Notes: generated by a model from the sequence alone, not told the origin. Shown: positions 47,261-56,209, counted from the first letter of the stretch. The stretch: DNA of 64,000 bases from Anaeromyxobacter sp. Fw109-5 (GCF_000017505.1 NC_009675.1:2418001-2482000), one strand, 5' to 3'. Program-made: numbers and translations.

Positions 47261-49270
47261 CTAGCTCCCGCTCGTTCCGCCGTCGCCGTCGGGCCGCTCC
47301 GCCGCGGGAGCGGACGGCTCACGCTGAGGGGCAGCCGCGGGCTCGACATCCTTCTGGCCGGCCGCTGCCACGGGTGCGCCGCCAGGCTGGGCGGCGCCTT
47401 GCGTGGCTGCGCCGCCCTCGCGAGCGCGGCCGCGTCCACCACGCCGCCGCCGGCGCCGCCGGCGGCGGCGACGCTCTCCAGCGGCGTCCGCCGGGCCCTC
47501 TCCCGCCGCCACGGTCTCCTCCTGCGTCGCCTCGACCTCCTCGCCCTCCTCGTCTCCCTCCGGTCCATCGTCATCGAGCTCGCCGCCCAGCTCGCCCTCC
47601 CCCTCCTCGGCGAGCGAGCGCTCCACCGTACGCGGCGCCGACATGGTGACCATCACGGCGTCAGCGGCCGCTGCCGCGCTGGCGATGACCTCGAGCGGCT
47701 CCGGACCGGAAGCGGGGACCGGCTCGGCGGCCGACTCGGCCGTGGGCGCCTCCTCGCGGAGGGGCTCGCGCGGCTCGCGGCTCTCGCGCGGCTCGCGGCC
47801 CGCACGCGGCTCGCGGCTCTCGCGCGGCTCGCGGCTCTCGCGCGGCTCGCGGCCTTCGCGCGGCTCGCGGCCTTCGCGCGGCTCACGGCCCTCGCGCGGC
47901 TCACGGCTCTCGCGCGGCTCGCGGCCTTCGCGCGGCTCGCGGCCTTCGCGCGGCTCACGGCTCTCGCGTGGCTCACGGCCCTCGCGTGGCTCCCGCCCCT
48001 CGCGCGGTTCACGGCCCTCGCGCGGTTCACGGCCCTCGCGCGGCTCGCGCCGCTCCCGCTCCTCCCTCCGCGCGCGCCGGGCAGCCTCCTCCTTCTCGGC
48101 CGCCTCGGCGGCGGAGCGGAAGAAGTCCTCGTCGACCTCGGGGATCACGATCGGCGCGGTGCCGAGCCCGACGTCGGCGAACGCCTCGGCGAGCGCTTCT
48201 CCGCAGAGGAGCACGATGGGGAGCTGGCCGGAGGCGGCGGCCTCGCCGCGCGCCTCGCGCGCGACCTCTCCGGCGCTGATGATGACGCCGATCTGCGCGC
48301 CGTAGTGGGCGAGATCGCGCCGGAGCTCGGTCACGTCGCGCCGGGACGCGTCCGCTCCGTTGCGAACGACGCGGATGCCGTGGCGAAGCTCCGCCAACCC
48401 CATCTTGCGGCGGGCCGTGTAGATCACGTGCTCGCGCCCGCGCTTCGCGACCTTGATCTCGCGGAAGCCGGTCTGCTCGAGCAGGCGCCCGGCGAGGTGC
48501 TCCACGGTCGCGGCGTCGGACTCGCGCAGCCGGCGGCGCAGCGTGGCGAGGGCGGCCCGCCGGAGCTCCGAGGCGCTCTGGGCCGCGGCGGGACGCGCCG
48601 CGACGGGGGCGATGGGGGCGCGCTCCCCCGCCTCGGGCTGCGCGACGAGGGTGACGGCCTCTCCCTCGACGAGGAAGAGCGGCTTGCGGCCGGCCGACTC
48701 GCGCCGGCGGTTGTCCTCGACGAGGGCGGCCTTGAGCGAACCGGCGTCGCGGACGAACGCGTCCGGCATGAGGAGCCGCTCGGCGCCCAGCGCCGCGATC
48801 TCCGAGAGCGTGATGGCGTGACCTGCTCCCGCGAGGATCTCGTAGGCCACCTCGGCGGGCGGCGGGAAGCGACGCCCGCGCCGCTCCTCCTCCTCCCTCC
48901 TCCTCGGCCGGCCTGCCTCGCCACGCCCAGCGCCGCGCGCGATCTCTCGGGAAGGGACCGGGTGGCGTTCGCGCCCCCGGTAGGGGAGCTCGCCCTCGGG
49001 CGGCACCTCGATGAGCCCCTCCAGGCCCGCCGGGTCCTCGTCGAGTCCCCACTCGACGAGCGCGAAGGTGCCCGGCAGCACGGGGATCAGCCGCCGGTCG
49101 GCGTGCGGGAGCCGGCAATGCGCGGCGAGCTGGTCGGCCATCGTCTCCTCGGGAATCTTCCCGACGTGGTCGAGCAGGCTCTCGCGGATGGCGATCTCCG
49201 TGAGCTTCTTGAAGTGGAGAGGCTTTCCTTCGCGCCGCAGCACCTCGATCGCTGCTTCCGTGAAGGTCAT
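47261..49270 (-). CDS. HARE-HTH domain protein with restriction-endonuclease-like fold and charged repeats
   Basis: A 669-residue protein. Residues 1-70 (MTFTEAAIEVLRREGKPLHF, then DHVGKIPEETMADQL) match the HARE-HTH/HB1-ASXL DNA-associated domain. A second helix-rich region at 130-190 (AYEILAGAGHAITLSEIAAL) looks like another winged-helix copy. Residues 255-370 resemble an Mrr-type restriction-nuclease fold (LAGRLLEQTGFREIKVAKRG, then IGVIISAGEVAREARGEA), but the expected D...QXK catalytic residues are not evident, suggesting loss of cleavage. Then come about 16 units of EPREGR/EPRESR, an acidic stretch and an Arg-rich tail. Likely cytoplasmic and DNA- or RNA-binding. Start MTFTEAA at 49270 has an AAGGA site. 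Function unknown. Confidence 0.8.
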   Translation of the reverse strand: MTFTEAAIEVLRREGKPLHFKKLTEIAIRESLLDHVGKIPEETMADQLAAHCRLPHADRRLIPVLPGTFALVEWGLDEDPAGLEGLIEVPPEGELPYRGRERHPVPSREIARGAGRGEAGRPRRREEEERRGRRFPPPAEVAYEILAGAGHAITLSEIAALGAERLLMPDAFVRDAGSLKAALVEDNRRRESAGRKPLFLVEGEAVTLVAQPEAGERAPIAPVAARPAAAQSASELRRAALATLRRRLRESDAATVEHLAGRLLEQTGFREIKVAKRGREHVIYTARRKMGLAELRHGIRVVRNGADASRRDVTELRRDLAHYGAQIGVIISAGEVAREARGEAAASGQLPIVLLCGEALAEAFADVGLGTAPIVIPEVDEDFFRSAAEAAEKEEAARRARREERERREPREGREPREGREPREGREPREGREPRESREPREGREPREGREPRESREPREGREPREGREPREGREPRESREPRESREPRAGREPRESREPREPLREEAPTAESAAEPVPASGPEPLEVIASAAAAADAVMVTMSAPRTVERSLAEEGEGELGGELDDDGPEGDEEGEEVEATQEETVAAGEGPADAAGERRRRRRRRRRRGGRGRAREGGAATQGAAQPGGAPVAAAGQKDVEPAAAPQREPSAPAAERPDGDGGTSGS
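47760..48050. repeat. 18-bp tandem repeat inside the HARE-domain gene
   Basis: About 16 tandem 18-base units encode EPREGR with variants EPRESR and EPRAGR. Base changes between units are mostly a Gly/Ser exchange. All units keep frame, as an 18-base unit must, so copy number changes only lengthen or shorten the charged linker. Confidence 0.9.
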
Positions 49271-49337
49271 GTACGTCCTTGGGAGAGGGGAAGAAAGAGC
49301 GGCGGCCCGCGCGTAGGGGGCCCGCACCGGAGCGGTC

Positions 49338-49396
49338 ATCTTCGTGCCGGTGCGCTGTCATGTCAACGTTGAAAGTGCCTGATTCCGCGGTGATTC
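49338..49396. promoter_or_regulatory. Back-to-back divergent promoters with a TCAACGTTGA palindrome
   Basis: Leftward: -35 TTGACA (49361-49366, minus strand), 17-base spacer, -10 GAAGAT (49338-49343). Rightward: -35 TTGAAA (49369-49374), 16-base spacer, -10 TGATTC (49391-49396). The two -35 boxes are separated by 2 bases and together form the 10-base palindrome TCAACGTTGA at 49363-49372. A factor binding the palindrome would control both genes. Box matches are read directly, use is inferred. Confidence 0.5.
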
Positions 49397-49406
49397 TTGG
49401 GATCCC

Positions 49407-51656
49407 ATGATCCGGATCCGAACGGGCGCGAGCTGGAAGCACGACCCCGGGCTGGAGGCCTCGCTGCGCCGGGCGACAGGGCCGGCGCGAGCGGCCGCCG
49501 CGCGCGCGGTGGTGGATGCGCTCGCCATCGAGGTCGACGGGATCGACATCGCCGCAGGCCAGGCAGAGGGGCCGCTGCTCCCCTCCCTCGAGGCGCTGCT
49601 GCGGGCGATCGCCCGGGTCGTCGGCGGGGAGGCGCACGCGGCGGTGCCCTTCCGCGAGGGCGAGCTCGAGCTCGTCATCCGCCGGCGCGGCTCGAGCGCC
49701 CTGCTCACCCTGGTGACCCTCTCTCGCCCGTCGCGCGTGCTGGCGCGCGACGTGGAGGTCGAGGTCGACGCGCTCGCCGCGGCGGCCCTGGACGCCGCCG
49801 CCGCCTTCTGCAGCGAGCTCTCCGAGATCCTGCCCGAGGAGGCGGAGCGCGAGGGGAGACGGCTCCGCGCGGCCGCGCGGGTGCTGAGGCGCGCCGAGTC
49901 TGCTCCTCCGCGGCGCTCGCGAGCCACGGGCGGCGCCCGCGCGCCACGCGCCACGCGCGGCGGGGCCCGGTTGGCCTGCCTCCTCGAGCTCTCGGACGAG
50001 GAGGGACAGCTCCTCGCATACGAGGGCGGTCGGCCGGACCTGGGGTCGTTGCTGGTCCCGGGGCGTCTCACGCTCCGCGGCCCCGGCGGAGCCGCGCTGG
50101 CGACGTTCCCGGGCATCCCGTTCCTCGCGCTGCGCGATCTGGGCGCGGGCGTGGACCGGCTGCTCGCGGCGCTCCGCCGTGGCGAGCCGAGCTGCGAGAT
50201 CGTGCTCGCGCGGCAGGGGCGCGGCGGGGTCACCACGCTCGCGCTCGATCTCGTCGCGGGCCGGCTCTCTGGCCCCGGGCCCAGCGCGCCCTGCCCGCCT
50301 CTCGAGCTGGCCCGCGCGCTCGCCGAGGCCGCGCTCGAGCTGGGCCGGGTCGCGCGGGCGCGCAACCCACGGCAGGCCGAGAACGCGCACCTCGCGGACC
50401 TGGAGGCCGCGGCGGCCGAGCGGCTCGGGCAGATCGAGGAGCTCGCCGAGGGGGACCGCGCGCACGACGCCGCCCGCGGCGACGAGGCGCGCGTGCCGGC
50501 CCCCAGGGCGCCGTCCCAGCGGCCGCTCGGCCCGGGACGGCTCCGCAGGCTCGCCTTCCGGCGGCTCTTCGCGCTCGACGTCGGCGCTCCCGCCGGGCCT
50601 GGCCTCCACGTCCGCGGCGGGGTCGTCCTCGTCGCGGGTGCCGCGACCGTCGCCGCGCTCGAGCGCGCCTCCGGACGGCTCCTGTGGCGCGCCCCGGGCG
50701 CGACCCACGCCGCGGTGCTGCCGGGCGCGCTGCTCCTCGCGCGCGGCGGCGAGCTCGAGGCGTCGGCGCTCCGCACCGGTCGCCGGCTCTGGGCGCGCCC
50801 CCTCCCCGGCGCGGCGGCGTTCGGGGCCGTGGCGTTCGCGCGCGGGCCGCTCCTCGTGGTCGGCGGCGGGGCGCTCACCGCGCTCGATCCCGCTTCCGGC
50901 CGCACGCTCTGGCGGCTCGTCCCGCCTGGCGCGGGGCGGCTCGTCGCGACGAGCTTCGGCGGCATCGTCGCGGCCGGCGCGGACACCGGCTTCATCTACG
51001 GCGTGGACGGGACCGGCCGCGTGGTGTGGCGCGTCCGCGGCCCGGGTCCGGTCCTGCGCCCCCCCGCGGCGGTCGCCGGGCTGGCGCTCGTGCTGTGCTC
51101 CGCGGACTCCGGCGCCGGTGCGGTGGCGCTCGCCCTCGACCCGGCGGGCGGCGCGCGCCGCTGGGAGGCACCGCTCGACCTCGTCCCCTCCGGTCCGCCG
51201 GTCGCCTGGGGGCGGCGCGTCGCGATCGCCGGCGCGCTCGCGGGCGACGCCGTGATCGCCACGTTCGAGGAGACCGGCGCCCCGTCCTGGACGGTGGTCC
51301 CGCCCTTGGCCGGCCCGCCCGCGCTCGCGACCGCCGGCTCGCTGCTGGTCGCGCGCGATCCCAGCGGCGGGCTCGTGGCGCTCGGCCGCGACGGCGTGGC
51401 GCGCTGGACCCGTCCGCCGCCGTCCGGCGCGCCCGCGCCCGGCGCGGTGCCGCCCGCCATCGCGCGGGGCACGGTGATCGCCGCGGCGGACGGCGTCACC
51501 GCGCTCGACGCGCGCACCGGCGAGATCGTGGGCGCGATCGCCGGCGTGGCGCCGGTGCGCGTCGCGGTGGACGCCTCCCTCGGCCTCGCGCTCATGGACG
51601 CGGACGGCCTCGTCACCGGCTACCGCGTCGCCACGCACCTCAGCGTGGTGGCGTGA
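49407..51656 (+). CDS. Cytoplasmic PQQ-repeat beta-propeller protein of unknown function
   Basis: A 749-residue protein with no signal peptide or membrane helix. Residues 1-360 form an alpha/beta region of unknown fold with a possible duplication (EVDALAAAALDAAAAFCSEL, then helical ARALAEAALELGRVARARN). Residues 375-745 are a PQQ-type beta-propeller with blades ending ERASGRLLWRA, DPASGRTLWRL, DPAGGARRWEA and GRDGVARWTR. PQQ-repeat propellers are normally exported; a cytoplasmic one fused to an N-terminal module is unusual. No ribosome binding site precedes the ATG, and the predicted transcription start is a few bases upstream. It is divergent from the HARE-domain gene. No function is recognised. 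Confidence 0.8.
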   Translation: MIRIRTGASWKHDPGLEASLRRATGPARAAAARAVVDALAIEVDGIDIAAGQAEGPLLPSLEALLRAIARVVGGEAHAAVPFREGELELVIRRRGSSALLTLVTLSRPSRVLARDVEVEVDALAAAALDAAAAFCSELSEILPEEAEREGRRLRAAARVLRRAESAPPRRSRATGGARAPRATRGGARLACLLELSDEEGQLLAYEGGRPDLGSLLVPGRLTLRGPGGAALATFPGIPFLALRDLGAGVDRLLAALRRGEPSCEIVLARQGRGGVTTLALDLVAGRLSGPGPSAPCPPLELARALAEAALELGRVARARNPRQAENAHLADLEAAAAERLGQIEELAEGDRAHDAARGDEARVPAPRAPSQRPLGPGRLRRLAFRRLFALDVGAPAGPGLHVRGGVVLVAGAATVAALERASGRLLWRAPGATHAAVLPGALLLARGGELEASALRTGRRLWARPLPGAAAFGAVAFARGPLLVVGGGALTALDPASGRTLWRLVPPGAGRLVATSFGGIVAAGADTGFIYGVDGTGRVVWRVRGPGPVLRPPAAVAGLALVLCSADSGAGAVALALDPAGGARRWEAPLDLVPSGPPVAWGRRVAIAGALAGDAVIATFEETGAPSWTVVPPLAGPPALATAGSLLVARDPSGGLVALGRDGVARWTRPPPSGAPAPGAVPPAIARGTVIAAADGVTALDARTGEIVGAIAGVAPVRVAVDASLGLALMDADGLVTGYRVATHLSVVA

Positions 51657-51684
51657 CGGATCGTGACCAGGAGGAATCTTTGCG

Positions 51685-51845
51685 GAGGGGCTCCACGCGA
51701 AGCGTGGGGAGGGCGCCCCTCGACTTCGCGACCGCTGCGCGGCCGCTACGCTCGGGTGAACGGGATGTCAGATGGGGAACGGGTGAGCGGGACGTCGAAC
51801 GGCCCCGCCGAGCAGGGGTGGGGGCGGGGGGCGCAGCCCCCCGCT
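51685..51845 (+). repeat. Copy B of the GC-rich mosaic intergenic repeat
   Basis: It shares with the copy at 57782-57968 (read in reverse) the blocks CCCCTCGACTTCGCG, CTACGCTCGGG, CGAGCAGGGGTGGGG and the end GGGGCGGGGGGCGCAGCCCC, and with 2622-2735 the end hairpin block. Block order differs between copies. It lies between two convergent genes and its end touches the phosphoesterase stop. Confidence 0.7.
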
Positions 51846-52578
51846 ACACACCGATGTACAGGCGCTTGCCGAAGTTCAGCGCGAGGTCCGCGTCGAAGAT
51901 CTTCTGAGCCGCGGCCTCGATGTCGTAGGCCACGCGGTGGAACTCGACCACGCGCTCGTCCGAGTCGTACAGGACGAAGGCGGCGCGGTTGTCGCAGTCG
52001 CGCGGCTGGCCCACCGATCCGACGGACACGACGTACCGGTACCCGCGCCGGAGCCCGAACCGCGGCGCGACCACCTCGGTCACGTCTCCCGCCGAGTTGA
52101 GCGCGAACGACTTGCACAGGTGGGAGTGCCCGACGAAGTTCACCTCCGCCAGCGCCTCGAGGTGCGGGAGGAGCTCCCGGGCCTGCTCGATCGCGAAGAC
52201 GTACTCGTAGGCCTCGGGGTCCACCGGGCTGCCGTGGGTGAACTGGGCGTTCTCGACCCGGTGCGCGTACGGCAGGCCGCGGAGCCACTCGAGGTTGCCG
52301 AGGTCGATGCGCGCGGCGGTCCAGTCGAGCGCGTGGCGCGCCGCGTCGTAGTAGAAGCTGTAGTCCATGCGCCCGGCGACGGCCGCGTCGTGGTTTCCGA
52401 GCAGCGTGACCGCCGCGCTCCTGCGGACCAGCGCGCAGCACTCGTTCACGCTGGCGCCGTACCCGACCACGTCGCCGAGGCAGATGATCGTGTCCGGCCT
52501 GAGCTTCTCGAGCGCCGCGAGGGTCTCGGTGAGCGCTTCGAGGTTCGAGTGGATGTCGGACAGGATGCCGATGCGCAT
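51844..52578 (-). CDS. Metallophosphoesterase, YfcE/MJ0936-like
   Basis: A 244-residue calcineurin-like phosphoesterase. All metal motifs are present: LSDIHSN (Asp8, His10), LGDVVGYG (Asp36), GNHD (Asn62, His63), a later HGSP and GHSH. The VGYG and SVGSVGQPRD motifs place it near phosphodiesterases of the YfcE/MJ0936 type acting on small molecules such as cyclic nucleotides; the substrate is unknown. No signal peptide. Downstream of pfkB-like by 54 bases on the same strand. Confidence 0.9.
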   Translation of the reverse strand: MRIGILSDIHSNLEALTETLAALEKLRPDTIICLGDVVGYGASVNECCALVRRSAAVTLLGNHDAAVAGRMDYSFYYDAARHALDWTAARIDLGNLEWLRGLPYAHRVENAQFTHGSPVDPEAYEYVFAIEQARELLPHLEALAEVNFVGHSHLCKSFALNSAGDVTEVVAPRFGLRRGYRYVVSVGSVGQPRDCDNRAAFVLYDSDERVVEFHRVAYDIEAAAQKIFDADLALNFGKRLYIGV

Positions 52579-52632
52579 TTCGCGGCGCGTCCCCCGCGCG
52601 CGTCGGGATGGTAGCCGCGAGGGTGCAGCGCG

Positions 52633-53574
52633 TCAACCCACGGACACGCCGTTGAACAGGTCCACCTCGAGGTCGTCGAAGTGGGCGAGCCGCCGCGCCT
52701 CGGAGTAGCGGGCGCGGATCTCCTCGGTCGTGAGGGTGCGCAGCCGGTCCAGGGAGAAGCGCTCCACGGTGAAGCTCGCGAGCACGCTGCCGAGGACGAT
52801 CGCCCGTCGCATCGCCCCGTGATCGAGGCCGCCGTTGCGTGCGAGGTATCCCATGAACCCGCCCGCGAAGGAGTCGCCCGCGCCGGTGGGGTCGAACACC
52901 GAGGCGAGCGGGACGGCGCAGGCGGCGAAGACCTCGTCGCCCGAGAAGAAGAGCGCCCCGTACTCTCCCCGCTTCACCACGACGGCCTTCGGGCCGAAGG
53001 AGAGGATCCGGCGGGCCGCCTTCACGACGTTGTGCTCCTCCGCGAGCTGGCGCGCCTCGGCGTCGTTCACGAACAGCATGTCCACGCGCCGGAGCGTCTC
53101 GAGCAGGCTCTGCCGCTTCGAGGCGATCCAGAAGTTCATCGTGTCGCACGCGACGAACCGCGGGCCACGCACCTGATCCAGGACGGCGCGCTGCAGATCC
53201 GGGTCGATGTTGCCGAGGAACACGTACTCGGAGTCGCGGTAGTGGGCCGGCAGCTCCGGCCTGAACTCGGCGAAGACGTTGAGCTGCGTGTCGAGCGTGT
53301 GCGCGGTGTTGAGGTCGAACTCGTAGCGCCCCTTCCAGCGGAAGGTGCGCCCGGCGCGCCGAACGAGCCCGCCGAGGTCGATGCCGCGCGAGGCGAGGAA
53401 CCGGACGTGCTCCTCGGGGAAGTCCTCGCCCACCACCGCCACCACGCGCGTCGGCCCGAAGAAGCTCGCGCACGTCGCGAAGTACGAGGCGGAGCCCCCC
53501 AGCACCTCTTCCCGCGCGCCGAAGGGCGTCTCCAGGGAGTCGAGGGCGACCGAGCCGACGGCGAGCAGCGACAT
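52633..53574 (-). CDS. PfkB-family carbohydrate/nucleoside kinase
   Basis: A 313-residue ribokinase-fold kinase. The N-terminal LGGSASYFATCASFFG is the substrate-side motif, and DPTGAGDSFAGGF near residue 237 contains the catalytic Asp of PfkB signature 2. The family phosphorylates sugars or nucleosides; similarity to adenosine/ribokinase-like members is suggested by the sequence, but no specific substrate is supported. It is placed between rlmN and the phosphoesterase in a minus-strand run. Confidence 0.9.
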   Translation of the reverse strand: MSLLAVGSVALDSLETPFGAREEVLGGSASYFATCASFFGPTRVVAVVGEDFPEEHVRFLASRGIDLGGLVRRAGRTFRWKGRYEFDLNTAHTLDTQLNVFAEFRPELPAHYRDSEYVFLGNIDPDLQRAVLDQVRGPRFVACDTMNFWIASKRQSLLETLRRVDMLFVNDAEARQLAEEHNVVKAARRILSFGPKAVVVKRGEYGALFFSGDEVFAACAVPLASVFDPTGAGDSFAGGFMGYLARNGGLDHGAMRRAIVLGSVLASFTVERFSLDRLRTLTTEEIRARYSEARRLAHFDDLEVDLFNGVSVG

Positions 53575-53616
53575 GCGCGACCTTTCCGCCGGCGGGCCGC
53601 CGGCCAGGCGGCACGA

Positions 53617-54750
53617 TTAGCCCGCCGCGGGCAGGCGGGTCAACGGTGGCGGGGCGGGGCGCCTCGGATCGCCCGGGCCGCCCTCCGCCGCGAGCTGGCC
53701 GCACGCCGCGGAGATGTCGCCGCCGCGGTTCTTGCGGACCACCGCCGTCAGGTTCCGGGCGGCGAGGGTCTCCTGGAACTCGACGACGCGCTCGGGCGCG
53801 GGCGCGCGGTACGGGAGGCCGGGGTTCGCGTTGTACGGGATGAGGTTCACCTTCGTCGGGATGCCGCGCACGAGCCGGGCGAGGCGCACCGCGTCCTCGA
53901 GCGAGTCGTTCACGCCGCCGAGGAGCACGTACTCGAAGGTGATCCGGCGCCCGTTGCGGATGGGGAAGCTCCGGCAGGCCTCGAGGAGCTGCGCCAGGGG
54001 GTAGCGCCGGTTGATGGGCATGAGGGCGTCGCGCTGGGCGTCGGTGGTCGCGTTGAGCGAGATCGCGAGCTTCACCGGCGTCTCCTCGCCGAGCTTGCGG
54101 ATCATCGGCACGAGCCCGCTCGTCGAGACGGTCACGTGCCGGTGCGAGAAGTTGGGCCCGTCCTCGCTCAGGAGGAGGTCGAGCGCGACCTTCAGGCTGC
54201 GGTAGTTCGCGAGCGGCTCGCCCATCCCCATGAACACGAGGTTCGTGAGGGGCCGCGGCCCCTGCCCTTCCCCGAGCTCGACGATCCGCCGGTTCGCGCG
54301 ATGGACCTGCTCGACGATCTCACCCGGCGTGAGGTTCCGGGCGAGCCCCATGGTGCCGGTGAGGCAGAAGGTGCACCCGACGGCGCAGCCGACCTGCGAC
54401 GACACGCAGAGCGTCCGGCGGTCGGGCTCGGGCATGTAGACCGACTCGACCAGCTTCCCGTCGTGCGTGCGCCACGTCCACTTGATCGTGCCGTCGACCG
54501 AGCGCTGCTCGGTCGCGCGCTCGAGGGTGGTGAGCGTCGTGGCCTCGGCGAGCGCGGCGCGGAGGGCCCGCGGGACGTCGGTCAGCTCGTCGAGCGAGGC
54601 GGCCCCCTTCTGCTGCAGCCAGCGGTGGAGCTGTCGCGCCCGGAACGGCCGCTCGCCGAGCGCAGCCACCAGCCGCTCGAGCCGGTCGAGGGGCAAGGAC
54701 CGGAGGTCGGGCCGGGGCTCCGGCCGAGGCGGATCGTGCGGCGCAGACAT
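53617..54750 (-). CDS. rlmN: 23S rRNA/tRNA adenine-C2 methyltransferase RlmN
   Basis: A 377-residue radical SAM methylase that modifies A2503 of 23S rRNA and A37 of some tRNAs. The radical SAM cluster motif CAVGCTFC (CX3CX2C) is present, with GMGEPLANY, SISLNATTDAQRD and the methyl-transferring Cys in DISAACGQL near the end. The C-terminal 25 residues are Pro-rich. It lies 12 bases from the CNNM gene on the same strand. Confidence 0.96.
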   Translation of the reverse strand: MSAPHDPPRPEPRPDLRSLPLDRLERLVAALGERPFRARQLHRWLQQKGAASLDELTDVPRALRAALAEATTLTTLERATEQRSVDGTIKWTWRTHDGKLVESVYMPEPDRRTLCVSSQVGCAVGCTFCLTGTMGLARNLTPGEIVEQVHRANRRIVELGEGQGPRPLTNLVFMGMGEPLANYRSLKVALDLLLSEDGPNFSHRHVTVSTSGLVPMIRKLGEETPVKLAISLNATTDAQRDALMPINRRYPLAQLLEACRSFPIRNGRRITFEYVLLGGVNDSLEDAVRLARLVRGIPTKVNLIPYNANPGLPYRAPAPERVVEFQETLAARNLTAVVRKNRGGDISAACGQLAAEGGPGDPRRPAPPPLTRLPAAG

Positions 54751-54762
54751 GGACGTCCTGTT

Positions 54763-56127
54763 CTAAGCGCTGCCCGCGGCGCGCGCCGCCGGCTCCCCGG
54801 AGGACTCGGCCGGCCGTCGCGCGATCTCCACGCGGGTCACGCGCCGCTCGTCCCCGGCGCGCACCGTGAAGGTGAGCCCGTCCCAGGTGACCATCGCGCC
54901 GACGGGCGGGACGCGCCCCGCCGTCGCCGTCACGAAGCCGCCCAGCGTCTCGTAGTCGCCCTCCTCCGGGAACCGGAGCTCGGGCGGCCGCTCCTCGCCC
55001 GCCGCCGTGGCCGCCTCCTCGAGGCGCTCGTTCAGGTAGGCCTCCAGGTCGTGCAGCGGCATGGCCGCCTCGGCGAGCCACAGTCCGGGCCCGACCACCT
55101 TGACCGGCGCGGCCTCCACGTCCCCCTCGTCCTGGATCTCCCCGACGATCTCCTCGATGACGTCCTCGAGCGTGACGAGGCCGCTCGTGCCGCCGAACTC
55201 GTCCACCACGACCGCGAGGTGCGTGCGCCGCCGCTGCATCTCCTTGAGGAGACGCGAGATCTTCATGCCCTCGGGCACGAAGAAGGCCGGCTTCAGGTAC
55301 CGGTCGATGGCGATGGGCCGACCCTGGCGCAGGTCCTGGATGATCTCCCGGACGAGGAGCACGCCGACGACGTTGTCGATCGAGCCCTCGTAGACCGGCA
55401 TGCGGCTGAAGGGGTTCTCGGTGACGATCCGGAACAGCTCCTCCTGCGGGGCGTCGTGGTCGATGGCCACCATGCGCGTGCGCGGGACCATGATCTCCTT
55501 CGCCACGCGATCGGCGAACTCGAGCACGCTGTTGAGGAGCTCCTCCTTCACCTCGTCGAGCACCCCCTCGCGCGTGCCCATCTCGATGAGGTACTCGATC
55601 TCCTCGCTCGTCACGGCCGGCGTGACGGCGCCCTTGCCGCCGAACAGGCGGAACACCCCGTTCGTCGCCCGCGTGACGGCGGCGGAGAGCGGCCACATCA
55701 CCCAGGACAGCGCCTGCACGAACGGGATGACGGCGAGGGCAGCCCGCACCGGGTGGCGCTTGCAGAGCGTCTTCGGGATGATCTCGCCGAAGAACAGCAC
55801 GATCACGGTGGCGATCACCGTCGCGACGGTGACGCTCGTGGCCGTGTTCCAGCCGGCGCGCTCCGCCAGCGTCGCCCCGATCCCGGCGGCGAGCGCGCCC
55901 GCGCCGATGTTCACGAGGGTGTTGCCGATGAGCAGCGACGACAGGACGCGCTCGGGGTGCTCGATCCAGAGGCCGAGCATCCGCGCCCGCCGGCCGCCCG
56001 CGTCGCGGAGCTGGCGGGCGCGGGCGTCGCCCAGCGCGGTGAGCGCGGTCTCCGTCCCGGAGCAGAACGCGGACGCGACGAGGAAGAGGATCGCGAGCAG
56101 CCACTTCCATGTCGGCACTGCATCCAA
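54763..56127 (-). CDS. CNNM/CBS-domain membrane protein (HlyC/CorC family)
   Basis: A 454-residue membrane protein. The DUF21 domain covers residues 1-190 with four hydrophobic helices. Two CBS domains follow (MVPRTRMVAIDHDAPQEELF and SRLLKEMQRRRTHLAVVVDEF, with FGGTSGLVTLEDVIEEIVGEI), then a CorC_HlyC transporter-associated domain near residue 340-430. Family members transport or sense divalent metals such as magnesium or cobalt. Direction and ion are not evident from sequence. Encoded between rlmN and ndk. Confidence 0.9.
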   Translation of the reverse strand: MDAVPTWKWLLAILFLVASAFCSGTETALTALGDARARQLRDAGGRRARMLGLWIEHPERVLSSLLIGNTLVNIGAGALAAGIGATLAERAGWNTATSVTVATVIATVIVLFFGEIIPKTLCKRHPVRAALAVIPFVQALSWVMWPLSAAVTRATNGVFRLFGGKGAVTPAVTSEEIEYLIEMGTREGVLDEVKEELLNSVLEFADRVAKEIMVPRTRMVAIDHDAPQEELFRIVTENPFSRMPVYEGSIDNVVGVLLVREIIQDLRQGRPIAIDRYLKPAFFVPEGMKISRLLKEMQRRRTHLAVVVDEFGGTSGLVTLEDVIEEIVGEIQDEGDVEAAPVKVVGPGLWLAEAAMPLHDLEAYLNERLEEAATAAGEERPPELRFPEEGDYETLGGFVTATAGRVPPVGAMVTWDGLTFTVRAGDERRVTRVEIARRPAESSGEPAARAAGSA

Positions 56128-56209
56128 AGCCCGCGCGCTCCTGACGTTCCCGAGACACGAAGCCCGTCCGGGGGTGGACGGGCGAGAGAGATTGTAACCG
56201 GAAATGGCG

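Noticed and set aside
47420-48300. Plus-strand open frame of Arg/Gly/Ser repeats opposite the HARE gene
   Set aside because: It is the antisense reading of the EPREGR repeats; it has no ribosome binding site and no family features.
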